Shown one piece after another: positions 10,089-18,876 of a DNA stretch of 64,000 nucleotides (position 1 is the first letter of the stretch; each line of letters opens with the position of its first letter). Both the position numbers and the translations under genes were made by a program. The notes beneath the pieces are model-generated. The model was not told the origin of the DNA. It ran no database searches and was given only the letters and a program-made list of their open reading frames with translations. The stretch is from contig VBAR01000001.1 of the NCBI GenBank assembly GCA_005882315.1, positions 1,127,736 to 1,191,735 on the forward strand. Reading direction: 5' to 3'. Origin of the DNA: Bacteroidota bacterium. GTDB lineage: Bacteria; Bacteroidota; Bacteroidia; Chitinophagales; Chitinophagaceae.

Positions 10089-11171
10089 ATGAAAAAACAT
10101 CAATACGTAGCGATAATGGCCGGTGGCATCGGCAGCCGTTTCTGGCCACTCAGCCGTACTGCACATCCTAAACAGTTTCTTGACATATTAGGTACAGGTA
10201 AAACAATGATTCAGCAAACTTATGACCGGTTTGCAAAGTTCATTGTTCCTGAAAATATTTTTGTAGTTACACTGAAAGAATATATCGATGAAGTAAAAAA
10301 ACAATTGCCACATCTACCACATGAAAATATTGTAGCAGAGCCAAGCCGGAAGAACACAGCGCCTTGTGTAGCTTATATTTCTTTTAAACTCCTAAACAAA
10401 GACCCGAAAGCATCATTGATTGTTGCACCATCTGATCACCTGATACTGGATGATGCAAAATTTGCTGAACTGTGTAAGAAAGGTTTGGATTTTGTAAACC
10501 ATATGAATGCTTTTATTACAATTGGCGTACAACCCACCTCACCGAATACAGGATATGGATACATTCAGCATGACGCAATAGAAGCAGCTCCAAATTTTTT
10601 TAAAGTAAAAACATTTACAGAAAAACCTAATCTTGAACTGGCCAAAACATTTGTAGCCAGTGGTGACTTTCTCTGGAATGCAGGCATCTTTATTTGGAAA
10701 GTGGACAGGATCATTGATGGTTTGGAGCAATATGAACCGGAATTATATGAATTGTTCGCTGCTGAAAAAGATAAATTCAATACGCCAGATGAAGAAGAGG
10801 CAGTGAATGAAATTTATCCTCAATGCACTAATATATCCATTGATGTGGCCGTAATGGAAAAAGCGTCGAATGTATTTGTAATGCCGGCTTCATTTGGCTG
10901 GAGTGACCTCGGTACCTGGAACAGTGCATGGGATAATATGCAGAAGGATTATCTTGAAAATGCAGTTACCGGAAAGAATGTAATGATAATGCAGGCCAAC
11001 CGCTGTGTTGTGCATGCACCGGATAATAAATTGGTTTTATTACAAGGACTGGAAGATTTTATAATCGTTGATACAAAAGATGTACTCCTCATCTGTAAAA
11101 AAGAAAACGAACAAGATATAAAAGACTATGTAGCGGAAGTGAAGAGGAATAAAGGAGATAAGCATCTCTGA
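10089..11171 (+). CDS. manC: Mannose-1-phosphate guanylyltransferase
   Basis: The enzyme makes GDP-mannose from mannose 1-phosphate and GTP. The 360-residue chain has the nucleotidyltransferase signature at the N-terminus (MAGGIGSRFWPLSRTAHPKQ), the guanosine/sugar-binding segments VAEPSRKNTAPC and VAPSDHLI, the family motif TFTEKPNLELA at about 180, and NAGIFIWK. It ends shortly after the left-handed-helix region, as in monofunctional Bacteroidota enzymes; there is no phosphomannose isomerase domain of the 470-residue bifunctional type. The product feeds fucose, rhamnose or mannose units of surface polysaccharide. A strong terminator follows at 11206-11240. Confidence 0.95.
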   Translation: MKKHQYVAIMAGGIGSRFWPLSRTAHPKQFLDILGTGKTMIQQTYDRFAKFIVPENIFVVTLKEYIDEVKKQLPHLPHENIVAEPSRKNTAPCVAYISFKLLNKDPKASLIVAPSDHLILDDAKFAELCKKGLDFVNHMNAFITIGVQPTSPNTGYGYIQHDAIEAAPNFFKVKTFTEKPNLELAKTFVASGDFLWNAGIFIWKVDRIIDGLEQYEPELYELFAAEKDKFNTPDEEEAVNEIYPQCTNISIDVAVMEKASNVFVMPASFGWSDLGTWNSAWDNMQKDYLENAVTGKNVMIMQANRCVVHAPDNKLVLLQGLEDFIIVDTKDVLLICKKENEQDIKDYVAEVKRNKGDKHL

Positions 11172-11205
11172 TGTGCGGATTGGTTGATTTGAAACTTAGC
11201 TGATG

Positions 11206-11240
11206 AAATGCCCGGCCTCAATTAATGGTTGGGCATTTTT
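11206..11240 (+). terminator. Rho-independent terminator after manC
   Basis: AAATGCCCGGCC pairs with GGTTGGGCATTT around a 9-nt loop (two G-T pairs inside the 12-bp stem), followed directly by a T run. Confidence 0.85.
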
Positions 11241-11296
11241 CATTAACTTGAAATGAATTAGCAACCCACACCTTAACCAACCCGTAAATCAGGCTT

Positions 11297-12007
11297 ATGA
11301 ATTTTGCCAGCATCCTTTTCCTCGATATTGAGACAGTTCCCCAACATTCGGATTATAATTCTTTATCAAAAGACTGGAAAGAGCTTTGGGATATTAAAGC
11401 CGGTTATCTTATCCGGAATAAAGAAGCGGAAACACCTGAGTCAATCTATTCAAGAGCCGGCATCTATGCAGAGTTTGGCAAGATCATTTGTATTGGTTGT
11501 GGTTTTATTACCGGTGAAGGTGAACAGAAAAATATCAGCCTCAAATCATTTTATGGTGATAATGAAAAGATCTTACTGGCCGAGTTCTGTGATATGCTGA
11601 CTAAATGGTCGGCCAAAGAACAGAAATGGCTTTGTGCTCATAATGGAAAGGAGTTTGACTTTCCCTATCTCTGCCGCCGGTTGGTTATTAATGAAATTCC
11701 TATTCCCCATATTCTTAATGTTTCAGGTAAAAAGCCATGGGAAGTAAATCATCTTGATACATTAGAGCTCTGGAAGTTTGGCGACTTTAAATCTTATACT
11801 TCTTTAAACCTGCTTGCCCATAGTTTGGGAGTTCCTACTTCAAAAGATGATATCGATGGCAGTATGGTGTGGACTGTATACTGGAATGACAAAGACTTGC
11901 AGCGGATCGTTACTTATTGCCAGAAAGATGTTGTTACGCTGGCCCAGATATTTCTAAGGATGAATCATGAACCCCTGATCAAAAAAGATAATATCATCTA
12001 TAAATAA
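11297..12007 (+). CDS. PolB-type predicted 3'-5' exonuclease
   Basis: The 236 residues form a stand-alone DEDD exonuclease domain of the group related to the proofreading domain of family-B DNA polymerases. ExoI motif: FLDIETVP at residues 8-15, with metal ligands D and E. ExoII motif: CAHNGKEFDFPYLCRR at about 113-128, with the catalytic Asp. ExoIII motif: YCQKDVVTLAQIF near 204-216, a YxxxD type. Such proteins degrade DNA or RNA 3' ends in repair or processing; the substrate is unknown. Four nt separate it from the following Rid-family gene, so the pair is probably co-transcribed. Confidence 0.88.
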   Translation: MNFASILFLDIETVPQHSDYNSLSKDWKELWDIKAGYLIRNKEAETPESIYSRAGIYAEFGKIICIGCGFITGEGEQKNISLKSFYGDNEKILLAEFCDMLTKWSAKEQKWLCAHNGKEFDFPYLCRRLVINEIPIPHILNVSGKKPWEVNHLDTLELWKFGDFKSYTSLNLLAHSLGVPTSKDDIDGSMVWTVYWNDKDLQRIVTYCQKDVVTLAQIFLRMNHEPLIKKDNIIYK

Positions 12008-12011
12008 ACGT

Positions 12012-12398
12012 ATGCAAAGAACTAATTATTCCTCCGGTGCCAAATGGGAAGACATTGTTGGCTATAGCCGTGCTGTTAAAATGGGCAATACTATTGAAGT
12101 AACCGGTACTGTTGCAGTGGATGATAATAGCAATCTTGTTGGTGGCAATAATGCTTATGAGCAAACAAGGTTTATCATTCAGAAGATAGAAGCCGTATTA
12201 CAAAAAGCCGGTGCATCATTGAATGATGTAGTAAGAACCCGCCTATTTGTTACCGATATCAGTCGCTGGGAAGAATATGGTAAAGCTCACGGTGAATTTT
12301 TTAAGAGTATAAAACCATGTACTACGATGGTAGAAGTAAGTAAACTGATCTCTTCTGAGTATCTTATCGAGATAGAAGCAACAGCTATTATTAGTTGA
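12012..12398 (+). CDS. Rid (YjgF/YER057c/UK114) family protein lacking the catalytic Arg
   Basis: The 128-residue chain has the full Rid fold: YSRAVKMGNTIEVTGTVAVD at the start, then LNDVVRTRLFVTDIS and the C-terminal VEVSKLISSEYLIEIEATAI. RidA proper hydrolyses reactive enamine/imine intermediates with an Arg in the segment before VEVARL. Here that segment is KPCTTMVEV, so the Arg position is Thr. In the family, members without the Arg generally lack deaminase activity, so I do not use the name ridA. The gene directly follows the exonuclease, a pairing whose meaning is unclear. Confidence 0.88.
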   Translation: MQRTNYSSGAKWEDIVGYSRAVKMGNTIEVTGTVAVDDNSNLVGGNNAYEQTRFIIQKIEAVLQKAGASLNDVVRTRLFVTDISRWEEYGKAHGEFFKSIKPCTTMVEVSKLISSEYLIEIEATAIIS

Positions 12399-12604
12399 AC
12401 TTACTATAGCATTAACCTTAACAATCGTTATCATATCCATCATTGATCGCTATAAAAATTGGTTTTGACGATCGATGTAATTGACAGCTTATTCACATTA
12501 TTGAATATCTTCTAATAAATAAGTTGTTTATAATTTCTTTACAATAAATATTATCATTAACATTGTTAAACTAATTCCCTCTTACTAACCCAATTAAATT
12601 ATTT

Positions 12605-13120
12605 ATGACTACAGCTGCCTCCGTTGTACACTCGTCACAACTTATCAGCACACATCATTTCGGCGAAGTTTGGCTCAATCCTCTTGATGGCCAGAAATCA
12701 TTCTTTGCCACTAAGGCATTTAAACCGGGAGATACTATCTGCGACTTATCTACCGGAAGAATTTTAAATCAGCCAACTTATCTTACTGTTCAGTTAAGCG
12801 ATACTGAACACTTCATGTTGCAGCCGGAACATTTGCAGTATATCAATCATAGCTGCAATCCGAATGTGTGCTTCGATCTCGACCAGATGAAAGTTATTTG
12901 TGTTCGTCCTATTGAAACCGGTGATGAACTCGGTTATTTTTATCCTTCTACCGAATGGGATATGGCGCAACCTTTCAATTGTCTTTGCCAGCAAAGCAAT
13001 TGTATGGGTAAAATACAAGGCGCTATGTACCTGCCAAAGAAGGTGTTGAAAAATTACCGGTTTACCAGTTTTATTCAACAAAAGCTAAAAGAGCATCAGT
13101 CGCAGAAGTTGTCGAAGTAG
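12605..13120 (+). CDS. Stand-alone SET-domain protein (putative methyltransferase)
   Basis: The 171 residues are essentially one SET domain. Visible hallmarks are FFATKAFKPGDTI (SET-N strand), YINHSCNPNVCFD at about 79-91 (the NHSCxPN pseudoknot motif that binds S-adenosylmethionine), GDELGYFYPSTEWD at about 114-127 (the position of the ELTxDY motif) and a post-SET cysteine cluster CLCQQSNCMG at about 134-143. SET proteins usually methylate lysines; the bacterial substrate is unknown. The gene heads a cassette with the ATP-grasp gene (5-nt gap) and the ATP-grasp-SET fusion. The 206-bp upstream gap has no perfect TAnnTTTG element. Confidence 0.85.
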   Translation: MTTAASVVHSSQLISTHHFGEVWLNPLDGQKSFFATKAFKPGDTICDLSTGRILNQPTYLTVQLSDTEHFMLQPEHLQYINHSCNPNVCFDLDQMKVICVRPIETGDELGYFYPSTEWDMAQPFNCLCQQSNCMGKIQGAMYLPKKVLKNYRFTSFIQQKLKEHQSQKLSK

Positions 13121-13125
13121 AAGTT

Positions 13126-14229
13126 ATGGTAAGTGATTCGTTCAATACGCCGTTCCAAGAATACAAGATCTGGGTTTTATTTCCATTCCTGGAAACGGAT
13201 GACCCCAACCTGAAACATTATTATGATTTCAGTCATAGCCTCAGCGAATACACCAAAGTATTTAATGAGTTGAAAGCCGACTGGACCTGGCAGCCTGTAA
13301 CCATGCAGGACTATAAAAAGGTTATTGACTCCATTCTTTCGCAATCGAACGGTAAGACACCATTAATAATGAATCTCTGCGATGGTGATGAAATAAACGG
13401 CACACCCGGCGTATCCGTTATTAATTATTTAGAAGAAAAGAAGTTTATCTATACCGGCTCCAATGCTTATTTCTATGATGTAACTACTTCAAAGATCCCG
13501 ATGAAAGAAGCATTTGATCAGGCCGGCGTTCCTAATGCCGCATGGAAGGTGATTAGCGGAACTAATGGTTCCTTAACCGGTTTATGTGAAGCTATCGGCA
13601 CTCCCGTTCTTATTAAACCAGCCATATCAGGCGGTAGTATGGGTGTATCTGTAAAAAATGTAGTGAACAATGATGATGAACTGCGTGCAAGGGTAGAAGA
13701 ACTCAACCAGGGTTACCGGGGATGGCAATTAACCACAGGCGGTTTGTTTGCAGAACAATTTATTACAGGCCCCGAGTTTACTTCATTTATCATCGGGTCT
13801 TATACGCATCCTGAAAAATGTATCGTATACGAACCGGTTGAAAGAATATTTCATGAGTCATTACCGGCGCATGAACGGTTTTTGTCATTTGACAGGCTTT
13901 GGGAAATTTATGAAGATGAAACACCGATGCCAGAGAATGGAAACTTCTATAACTATAGCGGCGTCGATATAGCCATGGCTGAAAAGCTAAAACAGGTGAG
14001 TCTTGATGCGTATTGCGCTGTTCGTGGTACCGGTTATGCCCGTATTGATATAAGAATGGATGAAAAAACCGGCAAGCTGTATTTATTGGAAGTAAATGCT
14101 CAATGTGGGTTAAGCGAAGATGAAGACTATACTTCTATCGGTGCCATTCTGCGTTTCACTGGTAAATCATATACTCAACTTGTATTTGAAGTTTTACAGG
14201 ATGCATTGATAAGAAGAGGAATTAACTAA
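13126..14229 (+). CDS. D-Ala-D-Ala ligase-like ATP-grasp enzyme
   Basis: The 367 residues have the order of D-alanine-D-alanine ligases: an N-terminal pre-ATP-grasp domain with NLCDGDEINGTPG (about 84-96), an ATP-binding Lys segment VLIKPAISGGSMGVSV (about 163-178), the EQFITGPEFTSF segment (about 208-219) and the metal-binding end GYARIDIRMDE...LLEVNAQCGLS (about 304-330). The Ddl motif NxxPG is replaced by NAQCG, so this is probably not the cell-wall Ddl. Such enzymes join a carboxylate to an amine using ATP through an acyl-phosphate. It sits 5 nt after the SET gene and 11 nt before a paralogue fused to a second SET domain, which points to one pathway. Confidence 0.85.
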   Translation: MVSDSFNTPFQEYKIWVLFPFLETDDPNLKHYYDFSHSLSEYTKVFNELKADWTWQPVTMQDYKKVIDSILSQSNGKTPLIMNLCDGDEINGTPGVSVINYLEEKKFIYTGSNAYFYDVTTSKIPMKEAFDQAGVPNAAWKVISGTNGSLTGLCEAIGTPVLIKPAISGGSMGVSVKNVVNNDDELRARVEELNQGYRGWQLTTGGLFAEQFITGPEFTSFIIGSYTHPEKCIVYEPVERIFHESLPAHERFLSFDRLWEIYEDETPMPENGNFYNYSGVDIAMAEKLKQVSLDAYCAVRGTGYARIDIRMDEKTGKLYLLEVNAQCGLSEDEDYTSIGAILRFTGKSYTQLVFEVLQDALIRRGIN

Positions 14230-14240
14230 ATAAATTCTGC

Positions 14241-15698
14241 ATGAAAATTTGTGTCTTACAACCCGATTATTCGCACAGTACTGTTGATTACAAAGACTGG
14301 GATCCCGTTCGCAACCTGCAGCACCTGATGCCAGATGCACAAATGGATCATGTCCTCGTCAGCAAACTGACAACTTATAAGCAACTAAAAGAGCTTAGCA
14401 AAAAAGGTTATGATGTATTTGTAAACCTTTGTGAGGGTTATCCTGACTGGGAAACTCCCGGTTATGATGTTTATTTCAATGCAGAAATGCTGAACCTGCC
14501 TATTACCGGCCCGGGTACAAAACTATTTGATGTACCTAAAAGGCTTATGAAATATGTGGCTTATTGCGAAGGTGTAAGGATTCCGGCTTATGCGTTGATC
14601 AATTCAATGGATGAGTTGGATAAATCAATTAAAGGTTTAAAGTATCCATTGTTTGTAAAACCTGCACATATTGGCGATAGTATTGGGGTGGACGAAAAAT
14701 CGCTGGTAAAAAATAAAGAGGAGTTAACAAACAAGGTTGCTTCTATTATTGATGATTACGGCCCGATACTAATTGAAGAATATATTGCAGGCAGGGAGTT
14801 TACTGTTTTAGTGGCTGCCCATCCTGAAAATGAAAAGGATTGTGTTGCTTTCAAGCCGGTTGAATATAAATTTCCGAAAGGAAGAGAGTTCAAAACCTAT
14901 TCACTCAAAACTTCCGAGCTGCATCCCGATTGTAATTTTCCCTGTAATGATCCTGAGTTGGAAGAAAGACTGAAAGAAGATGCAAGAAAGATATTCCTTG
15001 GCTTTGGTGCAGTAGGTTATGGCCGTATGGATTTCAGGGTAAATGATAAAAATGAGATCTATTTTTTAGAAGTAAATTTTACCTGTTCTGTATTTTACAG
15101 CGATGGTCTCGAAGGTTCCGCTGATTTTATTTTAAAGTTTGACGGAATCGGACAAGCAGGATTTTTAAAGCATATTATTAAAGAAGCCATCAACCGCCAC
15201 CAGCGTAAGCAAAAAGCATATGATGTAAAGGGAAATTCTATTTCAGGCTTTGGCATTTATGCCAACCGTGCTATCCCTTCCGGCGAAATAATCTTCAATG
15301 GGGAAGAAAGACCGCAACGTCTCGTTACGCATCGCCATATAAAAGATAACTGGGGCGAAAAAGAACAGGAACATTTCCGCCGCTACGCATACCCCATCAG
15401 TAAAGAGGTCTTTATCATTTGGGATAACGATCCAACAGAATGGGCCCCACAAAATCATAGCTGTGATGCTAACTGTATGTATGATGGATTAAATGTTGTT
15501 ACACTTCGTACTATTAGAAAAGGGGAGGAGTTGACGCTTGACTATGCACAGTTCCTGGATAAAAGCATGGAGCCTTTCCATTGCAATTGCAAATCGGAAA
15601 ATTGTCGTGGCCTTATCATGGGATTGCCAAACAATTCTGTAACAGAGAGAGAAAAACGAATGAAAACAAAAACAAGGGCAAAAGCAAAACAAAACTAA
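14241..15698 (+). CDS. ATP-grasp / SET-domain fusion protein
   Basis: Two domains are visible in 485 residues. Residues 1 to about 320 are a Ddl-like ATP-grasp ligase: FVNLCEGYPDWETPGYD, the Lys segment LFVKPAHIGDSIGV, IEEYIAGREFTVLV and GYGRMDFRVND...FLEVNFTCS. Residues about 330-470 are a SET domain: GFGIYANRAIPSGEII, PQNHSCDANCMYD, KGEELTLDYAQF and the post-SET cysteines CNCKSENCRG. The last 15 residues are Lys/Arg-rich. The order suggests ligation and methylation of the same molecule, but that is inference; neither substrate is identifiable. The start ATG at 14241 follows the previous stop by 11 nt, and a terminator closes the unit. Confidence 0.88.
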   Translation: MKICVLQPDYSHSTVDYKDWDPVRNLQHLMPDAQMDHVLVSKLTTYKQLKELSKKGYDVFVNLCEGYPDWETPGYDVYFNAEMLNLPITGPGTKLFDVPKRLMKYVAYCEGVRIPAYALINSMDELDKSIKGLKYPLFVKPAHIGDSIGVDEKSLVKNKEELTNKVASIIDDYGPILIEEYIAGREFTVLVAAHPENEKDCVAFKPVEYKFPKGREFKTYSLKTSELHPDCNFPCNDPELEERLKEDARKIFLGFGAVGYGRMDFRVNDKNEIYFLEVNFTCSVFYSDGLEGSADFILKFDGIGQAGFLKHIIKEAINRHQRKQKAYDVKGNSISGFGIYANRAIPSGEIIFNGEERPQRLVTHRHIKDNWGEKEQEHFRRYAYPISKEVFIIWDNDPTEWAPQNHSCDANCMYDGLNVVTLRTIRKGEELTLDYAQFLDKSMEPFHCNCKSENCRGLIMGLPNNSVTEREKRMKTKTRAKAKQN

Positions 15699-15728
15699 GT
15701 ACAACCAATACTAACTGCGAACAAACAA

Positions 15729-15758
15729 AACACCCCGATATTATCGGGGTGTTTGTTT
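15729..15758. terminator. Bidirectional terminator between SET cassette and TonB gene
   Basis: AACACCCCGATA and TATCGGGGTGTT form a 12-bp perfect stem with a tiny loop, flanked by A-rich sequence on the left and T-rich on the right, so it can stop transcription from both convergent genes. Confidence 0.85.
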
Positions 15759-15781
15759 ATATGTCTTTCATCGGGCTTTAG

Positions 15782-18709
15782 TTAGTTGACACGCATATCT
15801 CTCATATTGCGTTGCATGAACCGTGGCATTCCCTGCATTCCGCCTTGTTGGTTACCACCCATACGATTCAGGTTATACATAAAGCTGAACATAACATAAC
15901 GTTTGAGTACTACACTTCTTGTATCCTGTATATAGTTGTCGCCATTGGTACGGGTAATGCTCTGGTTCTGGTTAAGGATATCGTTGACAGAAATTTTTAT
16001 TTCGCCTGCCTTATTTTTAAACACTTGTTTGCCTATACTCGCATTCCACAATGGAATATTTTGATTGAATCCATCTGAACGACCACTGTTGATATAATAA
16101 TCAACATCAGTTGAAAGGATAAAGTTGCCTTTAAACTGGTAGGTCATATCCACCGAATAGGTTTGGGAGAAATAATCTTCATTCTGCTGTTCGCTGATCG
16201 AATAATTTATATTGTTATAGGATACGTTCAGGTTAGCGCCAAAATCAAATTTCTCGGCGATATTGAAATTGATACCTGCACTCTGTCCTAACACCATTGT
16301 TTTGCCTAGATTTTTCTCCTCATCTATTAAACTCACATCATGGTTGTATGAAAAATTGGTATTAAAGTTCAGGCTTGATCCCTTTAGTTTTTTGCTTTTG
16401 AACGGAAACCCAAAAGTGAGGTAAGAGAAACCTGAATAGTTGCCATCAATATTTACCGGCTTGGTCAATGTTATCTGCGGCGAATTCTGGAGTATTGGGT
16501 TTGAAGATACATAGTCAATACTATTTACAATTTTATTATCCGTTACAGACAAATTCACACCAAAGGCAATGAACCTGAACTTCTGCATATTAAACGTATT
16601 AAAGTTGCTGCCGAATGTATGAGTGAATTCCTGGTCAAGATCCGGGTTACCGATCTTTTGGTTGAGCGGATCAGATACATCACGCACATTCTGTAACTGG
16701 TTTACAGTTGGCTGGTTAGTACGGCCGCGATAATTAACTCGAAAGTTCTTAGTGCGGCTCGGTGTATAATTGAAACTTGCCTGCGGGAAAAAGTTTACTG
16801 CATCATTGATTATCAAAGAATCTTTTGCTGTTGCGGCCTGGTAACTTAAACTCTTCAACTGGCTTTGCTGTACACCTAATCCAACCTGGTAATTGTATTT
16901 TTTCTCCTGTACCCGGAAATTGGCGCCAAAACGATTAGCTGTAAATGTATTGTCGAAATCATTTGTCAACAGCAGATTGGGATCATCATATTTACCCGAT
17001 GTGTTATTATAGTTCCATGTCTCTTTATCTGATTGGCTTTTGTTGTTGGTATAAGCATAATTAAATTCCAATAACTTATTAAGTCCTACCGGTTCAGTAT
17101 AAGAAAGGCTGAGTACATTATTATTCGATTTTGTTTCCTGGCTACTGTTTTGATTTTGGTTTTGTGTCCTGATAATATTGCCATCAGAATCATAAAACAC
17201 ATAAGGTGTTTTATTAAACGCATCGCTTTCGCTTGAGTTAATGCTGTTAGTCAAGCCCAAAGTAACGGTACGTCCTATTCTTTTGAATTTTTTACGATAT
17301 AAAAAATTATTACTCCAGTTTACACCGTCTCTTTCGTTTGTATTATTTGTACGGCTGGTTTGTGCCAGGTATTCTTTTATTGGCGAACTTGAATAAACGA
17401 AGGATGTATCATCGCTGTAGTTCTCTGAATGCTGTAATGTAAGGTTAGTAGAATACAGTATAGAGTTCATAGAATCGATCGCATATTCTACACGGACATT
17501 AAACCGGTGGTTCTGATTAATATTATTAGATCTTACATCCCGGGTCAATTTTGAGATTGAGTCATTGGCAAAAAATGTTTGCCTGTAAGAATTTTGTTCC
17601 TGGTCATTATTGGTACGTGAAAAGAAATAGCTACCGCTTACTTTTATTTTTTTCCATTCGTTATTATAGTTAACTCCCGTTGCCAGTGTTTTAGTTATGC
17701 CGGTTGATGAGCCACCGCCGCCAAAGCCACCAAAACCTCCGCGACCGCCGGAAACATTCATTCCTGTTCCGCCAAAGCCACCCCCACCGGCGCCACCGCC
17801 GCCGCCGCCGCCAAAATTTCCGCCGCCACCACCGCCCATGCTGCTGATGATATCATTGAAAGAAAAACCTTGCTTGTTTATGTTATTTGCATTAAACAAT
17901 AAGGATATCCTGTTATTACCATTGAACTTATTGATACTTGCATTGCCTTCATACCTTTCATCGCTACCCACTGCTGCCGTTGCTCTTCCAAATACACCTT
18001 TCTTTTTATCTGCTTTCAGTTTAATGTTGATCGCTTTTGTACGGCTTCCATCATCTACTTTGGTAAACTTCGCCTGGTCACTCATATCATCAAATACCTG
18101 GACACTTTCCACCATATCTGCTGTCAGGTTCTTTGTTGCCATCTTGGGATCATTACCAAAAAACTCCTTCCCATCTACATATATTTTCTGTACCTGTTCA
18201 CCCTGCGTTTTTACAACGCCATCTTTATCCACTTCTGTTCCGGGAATTTTTTTCAATAGATCTTCTACTGTTGCATTGGGTTTTGTTCTGAAAGCATCGG
18301 CTTTAAACTGAACAGTATCACCTTTCATTATCACCGGCGATTCGGTGCTTACCACCACTTCGCCCAGTTTTTTATAGGCTTTCTCTGCGATCAGGTTACC
18401 GAGGTCAATTGTTTTTGTTGATGATGACAGGCTAATTTTTTTTCTAATTGTTTCAAAACTGCCGTGGGTGATCACTACTTCGTAATCTCCGTATTCCAAC
18501 CCGGTGAATTCAAACCCACCTTTTTTATCTGTTATGGAAAATGTTGTGAGGCTTGAGTCTTTTGCACTCAGTACAGAAACTGTGGCTTCAGTAACCGGAG
18601 CCTTAGCTGCTGTATCAGTCAGCTTCCCTTTAATTACACCATCCAGTTTTTGAGCAAACCCAGTGAAAAACAACGACATAAATAACGACAAAACCGTAAT
18701 CTTCTTCAT
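15782..18709 (-). CDS. TonB-dependent receptor-like outer-membrane beta-barrel protein
   Basis: The 975-residue protein has a signal peptide ([12 protein letters not shown]) and a carboxypeptidase-regulatory-like beta-sandwich (about 25-110: [20 protein letters not shown]). A plug-like region follows ([36 protein letters not shown]) and then a long barrel of the OMP_b-brl_3 type with many NxN/aromatic strands. Between plug and barrel (about 290-340) lies a run of Gly with Phe (GGGGFGG repeats). No TonB-box or SusD partner is visible. The family is common in Bacteroidota outer membranes and the cargo is unknown. It ends against the convergent SET cassette, with a shared terminator. Confidence 0.9.
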   Translation of the reverse strand: MKKITVLSLFMSLFFTGFAQKLDGVIKGKLTDTAAKAPVTEATVSVLSAKDSSLTTFSITDKKGGFEFTGLEYGDYEVVITHGSFETIRKKISLSSSTKTIDLGNLIAEKAYKKLGEVVVSTESPVIMKGDTVQFKADAFRTKPNATVEDLLKKIPGTEVDKDGVVKTQGEQVQKIYVDGKEFFGNDPKMATKNLTADMVESVQVFDDMSDQAKFTKVDDGSRTKAINIKLKADKKKGVFGRATAAVGSDERYEGNASINKFNGNNRISLLFNANNINKQGFSFNDIISSMGGGGGGNFGGGGGGGAGGGGFGGTGMNVSGGRGGFGGFGGGGSSTGITKTLATGVNYNNEWKKIKVSGSYFFSRTNNDQEQNSYRQTFFANDSISKLTRDVRSNNINQNHRFNVRVEYAIDSMNSILYSTNLTLQHSENYSDDTSFVYSSSPIKEYLAQTSRTNNTNERDGVNWSNNFLYRKKFKRIGRTVTLGLTNSINSSESDAFNKTPYVFYDSDGNIIRTQNQNQNSSQETKSNNNVLSLSYTEPVGLNKLLEFNYAYTNNKSQSDKETWNYNNTSGKYDDPNLLLTNDFDNTFTANRFGANFRVQEKKYNYQVGLGVQQSQLKSLSYQAATAKDSLIINDAVNFFPQASFNYTPSRTKNFRVNYRGRTNQPTVNQLQNVRDVSDPLNQKIGNPDLDQEFTHTFGSNFNTFNMQKFRFIAFGVNLSVTDNKIVNSIDYVSSNPILQNSPQITLTKPVNIDGNYSGFSYLTFGFPFKSKKLKGSSLNFNTNFSYNHDVSLIDEEKNLGKTMVLGQSAGINFNIAEKFDFGANLNVSYNNINYSISEQQNEDYFSQTYSVDMTYQFKGNFILSTDVDYYINSGRSDGFNQNIPLWNASIGKQVFKNKAGEIKISVNDILNQNQSITRTNGDNYIQDTRSVVLKRYVMFSFMYNLNRMGGNQQGGMQGMPRFMQRNMRDMRVN
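17697..17840 (-). repeat. Gly-rich low-complexity coding stretch
   Basis: About 45 codons of the barrel gene encode mostly Gly, with Phe, Met and Ser. On the plus strand this reads as C/G-rich CCGCCACC-type triplets, a local base-composition island in an AT-rich region. Confidence 0.8.
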
Positions 18710-18876
18710 AATATTATTAATTGGCTACGAAATTAGACGTGAGGTCGTGAAAATCCCTGCACCTGAGCATAGATTACGGATAGGTGGTGATATTGATGTG
18801 CAAGTGGCTTTATCGGCCGGATTTTCAGCACTTTCCGTCAAAAAATTTAGAGATATCTATATGTAAGAAATGTTGG

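Noticed and set aside
12399-12604. Small precursor-peptide gene ahead of the SET/ATP-grasp cassette
   Set aside because: No plausible start codon and frame for a peptide were found on the plus strand in this gap; the only frame is antisense to the Rid gene.
17697-18311. 204-residue Pro-rich plus-strand reading frame
   Set aside because: It is the antisense of the Gly-rich part of the TonB-type barrel gene, whose protein is clearly recognisable on the other strand.
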